A stretch of 6,485 nt of DNA from Oscillospiraceae bacterium (GTDB taxonomy: Bacteria > Bacillota > Clostridia > Oscillospirales > Ruminococcaceae), in assembly GCA_017848155.1 (NCBI GenBank), contig JAGAKC010000221.1, positions 1 to 6,485 on the forward strand, given 5' to 3'. The first letter of the stretch is position 1; each line of letters opens with the position of its first letter. The position numbers and the translations under genes are program-made. A model generated the notes under the pieces. The model was not told the DNA's origin, searched no databases, and saw only the letters and a program-made list of their open reading frames with translations. This document shows positions 1 to 6,341 of the stretch, one piece after another.

Positions 1-431
1 CTTCTGCATACCATTATGAAGAGGATCTTGTGCTCTTTTTTGATATACTTGGACATCAATTTCCTCACCTTTATCAAACTGCACAGGAATACCTTTCTCA
101 GAACAGACAGTATTTTTGTAATATGTTCATCATGAAAAAAGAGCTTTTCCATGAATACTGTGAGATCTTGTTTTCTGTATTGTCAGAATTTGATAATAAG
201 AAAACACTTCACGGAGATTTTCAGTCTGACAGAACAGACGGTTATCTTGGTGAATTGTTTTCAGGAATCTATATTAATTATTGCTACAAGAATGGAGCAG
301 CAATAAAAGAGCTTCCTCGAATAGATGTGAATTGCTCTATTGGAAAAAGATTCAATTTTGCACTGCTTCCTCCTGAAAGCAAACGTCGTTTTGTTGTAAA
401 AAGAATTGTAAAAAAGTTCAGAGGTAAATGA
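1..431 (+). CDS. DUF4422-family glycosyltransferase-like protein, C-terminal part
   Basis: The 5' end lies outside the window. The frame is open from position 3 and ends with TGA at 429-431, giving about 142 visible residues. The segment NMFIMKKELFHEYC (codons around 120-165), followed by a stretch with FQSDRTDGYLGEL and then IKELP, matches the pattern I know from the C-terminal half of DUF4422 proteins. These are commonly found in capsule, exopolysaccharide and O-antigen-type clusters and are thought to be sugar transferases; the exact reaction is not established. The end of the protein is basic (KRRFVVKRIVKKFRGK), which could favour contact with the inner membrane face; that is an inference. 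The next gene, glf, starts only 3 bp after the stop, so they are almost certainly co-transcribed. The first internal start-like codon (GTG at 30) is not the real start, because family-like sequence continues upstream of it (YHYEEDLV). Family assignment is good, specific function unknown. Confidence 0.8.
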   Translation, partial: SAYHYEEDLVLFFDILGHQFPHLYQTAQEYLSQNRQYFCNMFIMKKELFHEYCEILFSVLSEFDNKKTLHGDFQSDRTDGYLGELFSGIYINYCYKNGAAIKELPRIDVNCSIGKRFNFALLPPESKRRFVVKRIVKKFRGK

Positions 432-434
432 TCA

Positions 435-1484
435 ATGTATGATTATCTGATTGTAGGTGCCGGATTTTTTGGTGCTGTTTTTGCCCGTGAAATGACCGAT
501 TACGGAAAAAAATGCTTAGTAATAGATAAACGCAGCCATATAGGAGGAAACTGTTATACTGAAAAAGTAGAAGGTATAAATGTCCATAAATACGGCGCAC
601 ATATCTTTCATACTTCTGATGAAGAAGTATGGAAATACGTTAATCGTTTTGCACGATTCAATAATTTTGTAAATTCACCTGTGGCGGTTTATGGCGATGA
701 AATATATAATCTTCCATTTAATATGAATACTTTTAGCAAAATGTGGGGAATTAAGACTCCAGCAGAAGCGAAAGCCAAAATCCATGAACAGATTGCATGT
801 CTTGGAATATCAGAACCACAAAATCTTGAGGAGCAAGCACTGTCACTCGTAGGTGTTGATGTATATGAAAAGCTCATCAAGGGTTATACTGAAAAGCAAT
901 GGGGCAGACCCTGTTCTGAGCTGCCTACTTTTATCATCAAACGTCTGCCGTTACGTTTCACTTATGATAATAATTATTTTAATGACAGATATCAAGGAAT
1001 ACCTGAAGGTGGATATACTGCTCTATTTGAAAAGCTGTTGGATGGCATAGATGTAAGACTTGGCATTGAATATAAAGATGTAAAAAACCAATTACCTGTT
1101 TCCAAAACCGTTTATTGTGGATGTATTGATGAATTTTTTGATTACTGTTTTGGAGAGTTGGCTTATCGTTCATTACGTTTTGAAAGTGACATTATTGAAA
1201 CAGATAATTATCAGGGAACGGCAGTGGTGAATTATACCGCTGCTGATGTTCCATATACTCGCATAATAGAACACAAACATTTTGAATTCGGCAATCAGGA
1301 AAAAACCATTATAACCCGCGAATATCCACTGACATGGAGCAGAGAAACTGAACCATATTATCCTATAAATGACGATAAAAATAGTGATTTATATCGTAAA
1401 TACGCTCAGCTTGCTGCTGAGCGAACTAATGTTATTTTGGCGGCAGACTTGGTCAATACAAATATTATGACATGGATAAAGTGA
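435..1484 (+). CDS. glf: UDP-galactopyranose mutase, C-terminally frameshifted
   Basis: This FAD flavoenzyme interconverts UDP-galactopyranose and UDP-galactofuranose in the cytoplasm, supplying the galactofuranose donor. Visible hallmarks are the N-terminal Rossmann motif GAGFFG (residues 8-13), GGNCY (37-41), GAHIFHT (54-60), YTEKQWG (151-157), RLPLRF with the likely catalytic arginine R170, R276, and EPYYPIND (306-313). By spacing, R170 and R276 correspond to Arg174 and Arg280 of the Klebsiella enzyme (alignment from memory). The ATG at 435 has AGAGGT at 420-425, inside the end of the previous gene. As read, the protein is 349 residues and ends in a non-family tail (LAADLVNTNIMTWIK). Adding one T to the run at 1435-1438 restores FGGRLGQYKYYDMD and a family-like end at 1525, for 363 residues. 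The product as read lacks conserved C-terminal residues equivalent to Klebsiella Arg343, Tyr349 and Asp351 and may be inactive, unless the missing base is a sequence error. Identity as glf is secure. Confidence 0.93.
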   Translation: MYDYLIVGAGFFGAVFAREMTDYGKKCLVIDKRSHIGGNCYTEKVEGINVHKYGAHIFHTSDEEVWKYVNRFARFNNFVNSPVAVYGDEIYNLPFNMNTFSKMWGIKTPAEAKAKIHEQIACLGISEPQNLEEQALSLVGVDVYEKLIKGYTEKQWGRPCSELPTFIIKRLPLRFTYDNNYFNDRYQGIPEGGYTALFEKLLDGIDVRLGIEYKDVKNQLPVSKTVYCGCIDEFFDYCFGELAYRSLRFESDIIETDNYQGTAVVNYTAADVPYTRIIEHKHFEFGNQEKTIITREYPLTWSRETEPYYPINDDKNSDLYRKYAQLAAERTNVILAADLVNTNIMTWIK

Positions 1485-1525
1485 TTCGTGCAGCACTGGA
1501 TGCAGTGAATGACGAGAAGAAATAA
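1439..1525 (+). pseudogene. glf: Out-of-frame C-terminal remnant of glf
   Basis: Read in the frame starting GGC at 1439, this stretch encodes GGRLGQYKYYDMDKVIRAAL and then DAVNDEKK, ending with TAA at 1523-1525. That is the expected C-terminus of UDP-galactopyranose mutases: the GGRLxxY(K)YYDMD block followed by a short helix. It has no start of its own and overlaps the end of the frame above, so it is not a separate gene. Its good conservation means the shift is recent or artefactual. With it, the intact gene would run 435-1525 and end 14 bp before the ATG of the next gene. Confidence 0.85.
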
Positions 1526-1526
1526 A

Positions 1527-1533
1527 AGAGGTG
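1527..1533 (+). promoter_or_regulatory. Ribosome binding site deciding the GlfT2-like start
   Basis: AGAGGTG lies 6 bases before the ATG at 1540, an ideal distance. The alternative in-frame GTG at 1531 overlaps this motif and would have no properly spaced site of its own, so ATG 1540 is preferred. Confidence 0.7.
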
Positions 1534-1539
1534 AAAATT

Positions 1540-3234
1540 ATGCTACTTCAGAATATACTTATTCCTGACAATGACAAGGGATGTCCTGAAATGTTTTTCA
1601 GGGGCGGTAGCGTAAGTAATGGCTGTATCAATCTAAAAAAGGGAGAGACCCTTACCTTTGACACCTATTTCAACAGTTTCTCGTATACTAAATACAAAGA
1701 GTATACCCGCGTATCTGAAGTGACATTTGAGCTTCATCATAAAGGTCAGCTTGATGTACGTTTGATGACATATGATGGAACAGATGCATATTGTGTTGCA
1801 CAAGGCAAAAGCTCAGCATTAAAATTGGATGATCTTCCCGAAAATGCTTTTCTTTATGCTGAAATAACTGCTGCAGAGGATTGTGTTATTACAGGAGGTG
1901 CGTTTGTTTGTGCAGATGAACCTAAGGACATAAGTGTATGTATTGCGATATGCACATTCAAAAGAGAAAGATATATACTTCGTAATATTGAATTGCTCCG
2001 TTCATATAAATTCAGTTTTATCAAGCATATATTTGTATCAGATAATGGCAATACCTTGGATCGTGCTGCCCTCTCAGATGACAAGATAAGTGTGCTTGCT
2101 AACAAAAACTACGGCGGAAGCGGAGGCTTTACCCGCGGAATGATCGAGGCATGTGATGCAGGATATACCCATGTCATTTTAATGGATGACGATGTGGAAT
2201 TTTATCCTGAGGTATTGGAACGTATGACCTGTTTTACTGCATTGCTTAAGAAGCAGTATACCGACAGTCGCTTCAGCGCGGCTATGTTGTTCTTATCTGA
2301 AGATACTCCATACATTCAATGGGAAATGGGAGGTGCATGGACAGGCCATTGTATAGAAAGCAAATGTCATAATGTTGATATCCGTTCCAGAGAAGTGCTG
2401 ATAGATAATATGACGTCCACCCCTCCGGATTACGGCGCATGGTGGTGCTTGTGCTTGCCTACTGCATCCATCAGAAAACATGGCTTGTCAATTCCCATGT
2501 TTATCAAGATAGACGATGTTGAACATAACCTTCGTTCTGCTGATGGTCCGCTTATCACAATGAATGGTGCTGCCATATTTCATGAGAGCTTTGAGAAAAA
2601 AATGAATATGGCTCTTGATTATTACACTATCAGAAATGAGTTAGTTACTGCAGCTTTGCATGGAAGCAGGACAAAAGACGCTGTAAAACTGTTCGTGTAT
2701 TCATTAGGAAAGCATCTTTTGCTATATCGTTATGATAATATTCCTCTCATTTTTAAAGCCGTAAAAGATTTTCTGGGTGGTGTGGATTTTTTTCTTTCTT
2801 GCGACGAAGAAGAACTTAATAACGAGATACGAAGTTGTTCACCAAAACTAAAAAAACTTACAGACATTACAGAATACAGCCATGAACTGATAAAAAAGGC
2901 ACCTTCAACTGTGCGAAAAGGCAAAACGCTTAAATGTTTGTTGTGGAATTTCATGCCAGCGCCTTTTCTAAAAAAAGAGACTATAGCGGCTGCAATACCT
3001 TATGTTTCTCCTCAGGATATGGCAGGAAAAAGGTCTGTTATACAATATCAGTTGGATGAAGATATGGGTCTACTGACAAGGCGAAGCTTTTACAAATTTA
3101 TTAAATATGGTACGATAGGTGCCTTTTTGACACTTAAATTGGTTTTTAGCTTTAAGCGTCAACAAAAAATATGGTTATCACGTAGCAGTGAAGTTACTTC
3201 TTTTGAATTTTGGAGAAAGCATCTGGGTATTTGA
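1540..3234 (+). CDS. GlfT2-like galactofuranosyltransferase (GT2 family)
   Basis: The protein has 564 residues in a three-part layout like mycobacterial GlfT2 (about 637 residues). Residues 1 to about 130 form a beta-rich N-terminal domain. A GT-A catalytic domain runs from ISVCIAICTFKRE (131-143) to about 350, and a helical, basic C-terminal region follows. Catalytic-type signatures are NYGGSGGF (190-197), the metal-binding DDD at 216-218, the tryptophan pair W301-W302, the acidic pair D325-D326 within KIDDVE, and H348 in HES. The spacing of WW, DD and H closely matches Trp347/348, Asp371/372 and His396 of the Mycobacterium enzyme (residue numbers from memory). The expected reaction is transfer of galactofuranose from UDP-Galf to a growing lipid-linked or surface glycan at the cytoplasmic membrane face. 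Location next to glf supports the donor. No signal peptide or clear transmembrane helix is seen. The acceptor and linkage cannot be told from sequence. Confidence 0.88.
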   Translation: MLLQNILIPDNDKGCPEMFFRGGSVSNGCINLKKGETLTFDTYFNSFSYTKYKEYTRVSEVTFELHHKGQLDVRLMTYDGTDAYCVAQGKSSALKLDDLPENAFLYAEITAAEDCVITGGAFVCADEPKDISVCIAICTFKRERYILRNIELLRSYKFSFIKHIFVSDNGNTLDRAALSDDKISVLANKNYGGSGGFTRGMIEACDAGYTHVILMDDDVEFYPEVLERMTCFTALLKKQYTDSRFSAAMLFLSEDTPYIQWEMGGAWTGHCIESKCHNVDIRSREVLIDNMTSTPPDYGAWWCLCLPTASIRKHGLSIPMFIKIDDVEHNLRSADGPLITMNGAAIFHESFEKKMNMALDYYTIRNELVTAALHGSRTKDAVKLFVYSLGKHLLLYRYDNIPLIFKAVKDFLGGVDFFLSCDEEELNNEIRSCSPKLKKLTDITEYSHELIKKAPSTVRKGKTLKCLLWNFMPAPFLKKETIAAAIPYVSPQDMAGKRSVIQYQLDEDMGLLTRRSFYKFIKYGTIGAFLTLKLVFSFKRQQKIWLSRSSEVTSFEFWRKHLGI

Positions 3235-3322
3235 TTACTTTTGTGTTAAGAAAATTCTATCAAAGCTGCAATAATACATGCTTTTCACTGCGAGTTAATT
3301 CCACGTATTTGATCTATAATTA

Positions 3323-3357
3323 TATGCCCCCAAAAAATCAACATTTTTGGGGGCATA
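3323..3357. terminator. Long hairpin between converging genes, possible terminator
   Basis: A perfect 14-bp inverted repeat pairs TATGCCCCCAAAAA (3323-3336) with TTTTTGGGGGCATA (3344-3357) around a 7-base loop. It lies 88 bp after the GlfT2-like stop. Neither strand shows a clean run of T after the stem, so it is not a textbook terminator. It may act as an RNA 3'-end stabiliser or as a first termination step before the stronger signal at 3382-3415. The rest of 3235-3416 holds no gene or RNA I can recognise. Confidence 0.5.
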
Positions 3358-3381
3358 GCAGTTGGATCTTATAAATAAACT

Positions 3382-3415
3382 GGGCGCACGCTATAATAAA
3401 CGTGCGCCCTTTTTT
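3382..3415 (+). terminator. Intrinsic terminator of the polysaccharide operon, probably bidirectional
   Basis: The GC-rich 9-bp stem GGGCGCACG (3382-3390) pairs with CGTGCGCCC (3401-3409) around a 10-base loop, followed directly by six T (3410-3415). This is a classic rho-independent terminator for the plus-strand operon. On the minus strand the same hairpin begins 7 bases after the stop of the GLUG/FN3 gene and is followed by GTTTATTTATAA, so it probably ends that transcript too. Confidence 0.85.
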
Positions 3416-3416
3416 A

Positions 3417-6170
3417 TTATGCTGTAGGAGTAGCGTAAACTGTTGTGCTGTTAGCAGAGTAAGCTCCGTTGATGTAAGCCTTTACAACGAATGCGTACTT
3501 CTTGCCATTGGTGAGATTTCTCACCATGTAAGTTGTATCGGTGGTGGTGTAGCCTGTCCACTTTGTGCCGTCCCATACCATTACACGATAAGAGCTTGCG
3601 CCGTATACTGTGTTCCACTTTACCTGTACCTTTGCATTTCCTGCACCGGCCTTAACACCTGTGGGAATGATGGAAGTGTCGTTATGGGGAACAGCATACA
3701 GTGTGCTGCAGGCTGCACCGTAAGCACCGCTCACATACGCTTTTACAGCGAAAGCATACTTCTTGTTGTTGGTGAGGTTACGCACCATGTAGGATGTGGA
3801 TGCTGTGCTGTAGCCTGTCCACTTAGCGCCATCCCATACCATTACTCTGTAGGATGTAGCGTTAGCAACTGCGTTCCACTTTACCTGTACCTTAGCGTCA
3901 CCTGCGCCTACCTTAACGCCTGTGGGGATAATGGATGCAGCAGGAGTTGCGTAAACTGTCGCACTTGTTGCACCGTAAGCGCCCTTTACATAAGCCTTTA
4001 CAGCAAATGCATACTTCTTGCCGTTGATGAGGTTTCTCACCATGCAGGATGTGGTAGTGGAGTTCTGACCTGTCCAGCTCTCGCCGTCCCATGTCATTAC
4101 ACGGTAGGAGGTTGCGCCGCTTACTGCGTTCCACTTTACCTGTACCTTGCCGTCGCCCGAGCTTGCCTTAACGCCTGTGGGGATGATGGTATCGTCAACA
4201 GGAGTTGCGTAAACTGTTGTGCTGATGTCAGAGTAAAGACCCATCGCATAAGCCTTTACTGCAAATCCGTATGCCTTGCCGTTTGTGAGGTTTCTTACGA
4301 TGTAAGAGGTGTCGGTGGTGGTGTAGCCTGTCCATGCAGAGCCATCCCAAACCATTACACGGTAGGACTCAGCGCCCTCTACCGCATTCCACTTTACCTG
4401 AACCTTTGCATTACCTGCACCGGCCTTAACGCCTGTGGGAGCAGGTACGCCTGCGAGGATATACTCACTGTCGATATCGATATTTATAAGATCGGGATAG
4501 TACCAGTAATATGTTGTGTTTGCTGTCTTGTTCCATACCTCGCTGTCAAGACCCAGTGCTGTGAGCGCATTGTTTGCTGTCAGCTGCTCTGTGGTCTTTG
4601 CATAGCTGTCGTTGGTGGACTCGGAAGCAGAGCACTTCTCGCTGTCGTAGTATACGTTTTCGATAACGCCTACAACGTGTCCTACGGGATATACGTAATT
4701 TGTACCTGATACGTTACCGAGGTTGATACAGCCTGACATCATATTCGAAGTGCTGTTTTTAGAATAACCCCAGATACCACCGATGTAAGCATCGCCCGAA
4801 ACATCGGCAGTGTTATAGCAGTTCTGAATATTGGCATTCTGATTCAGATAACCTGCTATACCGCCTGCATAATCATAAGAACCGCTGTCTACAGTACCTT
4901 CGTTATAGCAGCTCTTTATCTCTCCCTGATTAACATATCCGCAGATACCGCCAACATAATAATCTTCTGTACTTACTGAGCCTGTATTGTAGCAGTCCTT
5001 GATAAGATAGCCGCTCAGATATCCGCATATGCCACCGACACTACCATAATAACTACAGTTAACATCTCCTGTATTATAGCATCTCAGGATAACATCAGTA
5101 GCGTCAGAACTACTGCTAAAACCACACACACCGCCAACGTATTCACGTCTGCCTGTGATATCACCTGTGTTGTAGCTGTCCTTTGTGGTACCATCGTTAT
5201 CTCCGCAAACACCGCCTACATAGTAATATCCATTTACCACAGCAGTGTTGGAGCAATCCTTAACTGTGCCACCATTGTTTGTTCCGCAAACACCGCCTAC
5301 ACCATGAGTATAATTTGTGGTATATACTCTGCCTATATTGTCGCAGCTATTGATAGTACCGGCATTATATCCGCAAATACCACCAATATTATATTTGTTA
5401 TAACTACTTGTACCGCCTGTGATATACAGCTCACCCTTATTTGTGCAGCTTACGATCTTACCACTGCTGTAATTACCTCCGCATACACCACCGTAACTGT
5501 CATAATAACTGCTACTGGTCAGACGCACAGAGGAATAGCAGTCAGTGATAGTGCCATCGTTCCAGCCACAGATAGCACCGACCATATAGCCTGTGCAGGA
5601 CATCTTACCGTCAGTAACGCTAAGGTTGGATATGGTGCCTGTATTTCTGCCAAACAGACCCATATGATTACTGCTTCCATCGTTGATATACAGACCTATA
5701 ACGCTGTGATCGTTTCCGTCGAAATTGCCCTCAAAATTATAATATGTGGAGCTATTATAATAATATCCGATGGGATTCCATGCGGTAGGCTCATCGTCGA
5801 TGTCGTCATTCAGCAGGATATCTGCTGTCAGCTTGAAATACTTACCGCTGTATGTTGTACCATTGTCTACCTGCTGAGCAAGATAAGCCAGCTGCTCACC
5901 TGTTGCGATCTGATAGGGGCTTGACTGTGTACCTGTACCGCCTGCGAAGGCTGTTGCGATATCGCCCTTCCACTCAGCGGATGTTGCGCCCTTGTCTTCT
6001 GCCAGTGTAAACTTTCCGTCGGTATCATCCACTACTGTCTGATCGATAACGGTAGTGTCTTCTGCCGCCGATGTTACTGTCATAGCAGAAAGAGTCGTAG
6101 CTGCAATAAGCGCCGCAGTTATCGCAGATAAGATGCGCTTTGCGCCGTGCAGCTTGTTGTAAGTTGCCAT
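3417..6170 (-). CDS. Secreted GLUG-repeat and fibronectin type III surface protein
   Basis: The protein has 917 residues. Residues 1-36 form a signal peptide: basic KLHGAKR, a hydrophobic stretch, and likely cleavage near TSAA-ED. Residues 80-185 resemble the lead-in common in GLUG proteins (SPYQIATGEQLAYLA, YFKLTADI, WNPIG, GLFG). Ten GLUG-like repeats follow at 198-487, then a linker, then four fibronectin-III modules beginning at residues 578, 664, 749 and 836 and running to the end. GLUG repeats occur in secreted or surface proteins, often adhesin-like, and are expected to fold as a beta solenoid; FN3 modules serve as spacers or binding domains. No enzyme domain and no LPXTG, dockerin, SLH or transmembrane anchor is visible, so attachment is unknown. 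The ATG at 6170 is chosen over an upstream in-frame start at 6236 because AGGAGG sits 6 bases before it, the signal peptide begins there, and 6236 falls on the promoter -35 box. Ligand binding is only an inference. Confidence 0.9.
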   Translation of the reverse strand: MATYNKLHGAKRILSAITAALIAATTLSAMTVTSAAEDTTVIDQTVVDDTDGKFTLAEDKGATSAEWKGDIATAFAGGTGTQSSPYQIATGEQLAYLAQQVDNGTTYSGKYFKLTADILLNDDIDDEPTAWNPIGYYYNSSTYYNFEGNFDGNDHSVIGLYINDGSSNHMGLFGRNTGTISNLSVTDGKMSCTGYMVGAICGWNDGTITDCYSSVRLTSSSYYDSYGGVCGGNYSSGKIVSCTNKGELYITGGTSSYNKYNIGGICGYNAGTINSCDNIGRVYTTNYTHGVGGVCGTNNGGTVKDCSNTAVVNGYYYVGGVCGDNDGTTKDSYNTGDITGRREYVGGVCGFSSSSDATDVILRCYNTGDVNCSYYGSVGGICGYLSGYLIKDCYNTGSVSTEDYYVGGICGYVNQGEIKSCYNEGTVDSGSYDYAGGIAGYLNQNANIQNCYNTADVSGDAYIGGIWGYSKNSTSNMMSGCINLGNVSGTNYVYPVGHVVGVIENVYYDSEKCSASESTNDSYAKTTEQLTANNALTALGLDSEVWNKTANTTYYWYYPDLINIDIDSEYILAGVPAPTGVKAGAGNAKVQVKWNAVEGAESYRVMVWDGSAWTGYTTTDTSYIVRNLTNGKAYGFAVKAYAMGLYSDISTTVYATPVDDTIIPTGVKASSGDGKVQVKWNAVSGATSYRVMTWDGESWTGQNSTTTSCMVRNLINGKKYAFAVKAYVKGAYGATSATVYATPAASIIPTGVKVGAGDAKVQVKWNAVANATSYRVMVWDGAKWTGYSTASTSYMVRNLTNNKKYAFAVKAYVSGAYGAACSTLYAVPHNDTSIIPTGVKAGAGNAKVQVKWNTVYGASSYRVMVWDGTKWTGYTTTDTTYMVRNLTNGKKYAFVVKAYINGAYSANSTTVYATPTA
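3420..4439 (-). repeat. Four tandem fibronectin type III modules
   Basis: Modules start at the proline of PTGVK at 4439, 4181, 3926 and 3665, a period of 258, 255 and 261 bp (85-87 residues). Each carries PTGVK, KVQVKWN, SYRVM, WDG, WTG, MVRNL or IVRNL, YxFxVKAY and the closing YATP or YAVP. DNA identity is high between units; for example the 23 bases at 3538-3560 recur exactly at 4312-4334. Such uniformity suggests duplication or ongoing homogenisation. Confidence 0.88.
4710..5579 (-). repeat. Ten GLUG-type repeats with paired cysteines
   Basis: The repeats begin at residues 198, 227, 263, 292, 319, 346, 379, 407, 436 and 464, mostly 27-29 residues apart with two longer units. The consensus is GG(I/V)CGxNxGxIxxCYNTGxV. 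Seven units carry both cysteines. Unit 5 has serine for the second, and units 9 and 10 have alanine and tryptophan for the first. The match to the GLUG motif is by eye; a profile search was not possible here. Confidence 0.8.
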
Positions 6171-6176
6171 GTTTAT

Positions 6177-6182
6177 CCTCCT
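6177..6182 (-). promoter_or_regulatory. Strong ribosome binding site of the GLUG/FN3 gene
   Basis: Read on the minus strand this is AGGAGG, a full match to the anti-Shine-Dalgarno core, 6 bases before the ATG at 6170. It fixes that start and excludes the upstream in-frame ATG at 6236. Confidence 0.9.
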
Positions 6183-6207
6183 ATTTAAAAAAATTATTAC
6201 ATTTAAC

Positions 6208-6236
6208 ATTATATATTCATATATAACTAAAGTCAA
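6208..6236 (-). promoter_or_regulatory. Sigma-A type promoter of the GLUG/FN3 gene
   Basis: On the minus strand a -35 box TTGACT (6236-6231) and a perfect -10 box TATAAT (6213-6208) are separated by exactly 17 bases. Transcription would start near 6201, leaving a leader of about 30 bases that holds only the ribosome binding site. No operator-like inverted repeat overlaps the boxes, so the sequence shows no sign of control beyond a strong housekeeping promoter. Confidence 0.82.
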
Positions 6237-6293
6237 GAGTATTTACACAGAAAAACGGAAAATATGGTCTTTTTTGGTCAAATTAACAACACA

Positions 6294-6326
6294 ATACACC
6301 CTGTTTCATAACGAAACAGGGTGTAT
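6294..6326 (-). terminator. Intrinsic terminator of the upstream minus-strand paralogue
   Basis: A perfect 14-bp inverted repeat (6294-6307 with 6313-6326, core ACACCCTGTTTC / GAAACAGGGTGT) encloses a 5-base loop. It begins 15 bases after the stop of the partial gene ending at 6342. On the minus strand it is followed by the T-rich TTGTGTTGTTAATTTG, fitting a terminator that separates this gene from the promoter at 6208-6236. The two minus-strand genes are thus probably separate transcripts. Confidence 0.78.
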
Positions 6327-6341
6327 GAGAAAGATGTTAGT

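Noticed and set aside
1531..1539. GTG at 1531 as start of the GlfT2-like gene
   Set aside because: The GTG is part of the AGAGGTG ribosome binding site for the ATG at 1540, which has ideal spacing.
3420..4439. Tandem repeats considered as a CRISPR array
   Set aside because: The units are about 258 bp, encode FN3 modules in frame, and have no short repeat and spacer pattern.
3402..4709. A 435-codon plus-strand open frame opposite the FN3 modules
   Set aside because: It is an antisense shadow of the repeats. Its protein is a cysteine-rich periodic string following the FN3 period, it starts inside the terminator stem at 3401-3409, and it has no ribosome binding site. The minus frame has a signal peptide, known domains, promoter and ribosome binding site.
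5304..5924. A 206-codon plus-strand open frame opposite the GLUG repeats
   Set aside because: It mirrors the GLUG coding strand, has a low-complexity I/T/A-rich product, no ribosome binding site and no family resemblance.
6171..6236. N-terminal extension of the GLUG/FN3 protein to an ATG at 6236
   Set aside because: It would place the start codon on the -35 box and put 22 extra residues before a good signal peptide. The ATG at 6170 has a perfect AGGAGG.
6266..6279. GGTC-TTTTTT-GGTC motif upstream of the minus-strand promoter
   Set aside because: It is a short direct repeat around a T run. It is neither an inverted repeat nor placed over the promoter boxes, so an operator cannot be supported.
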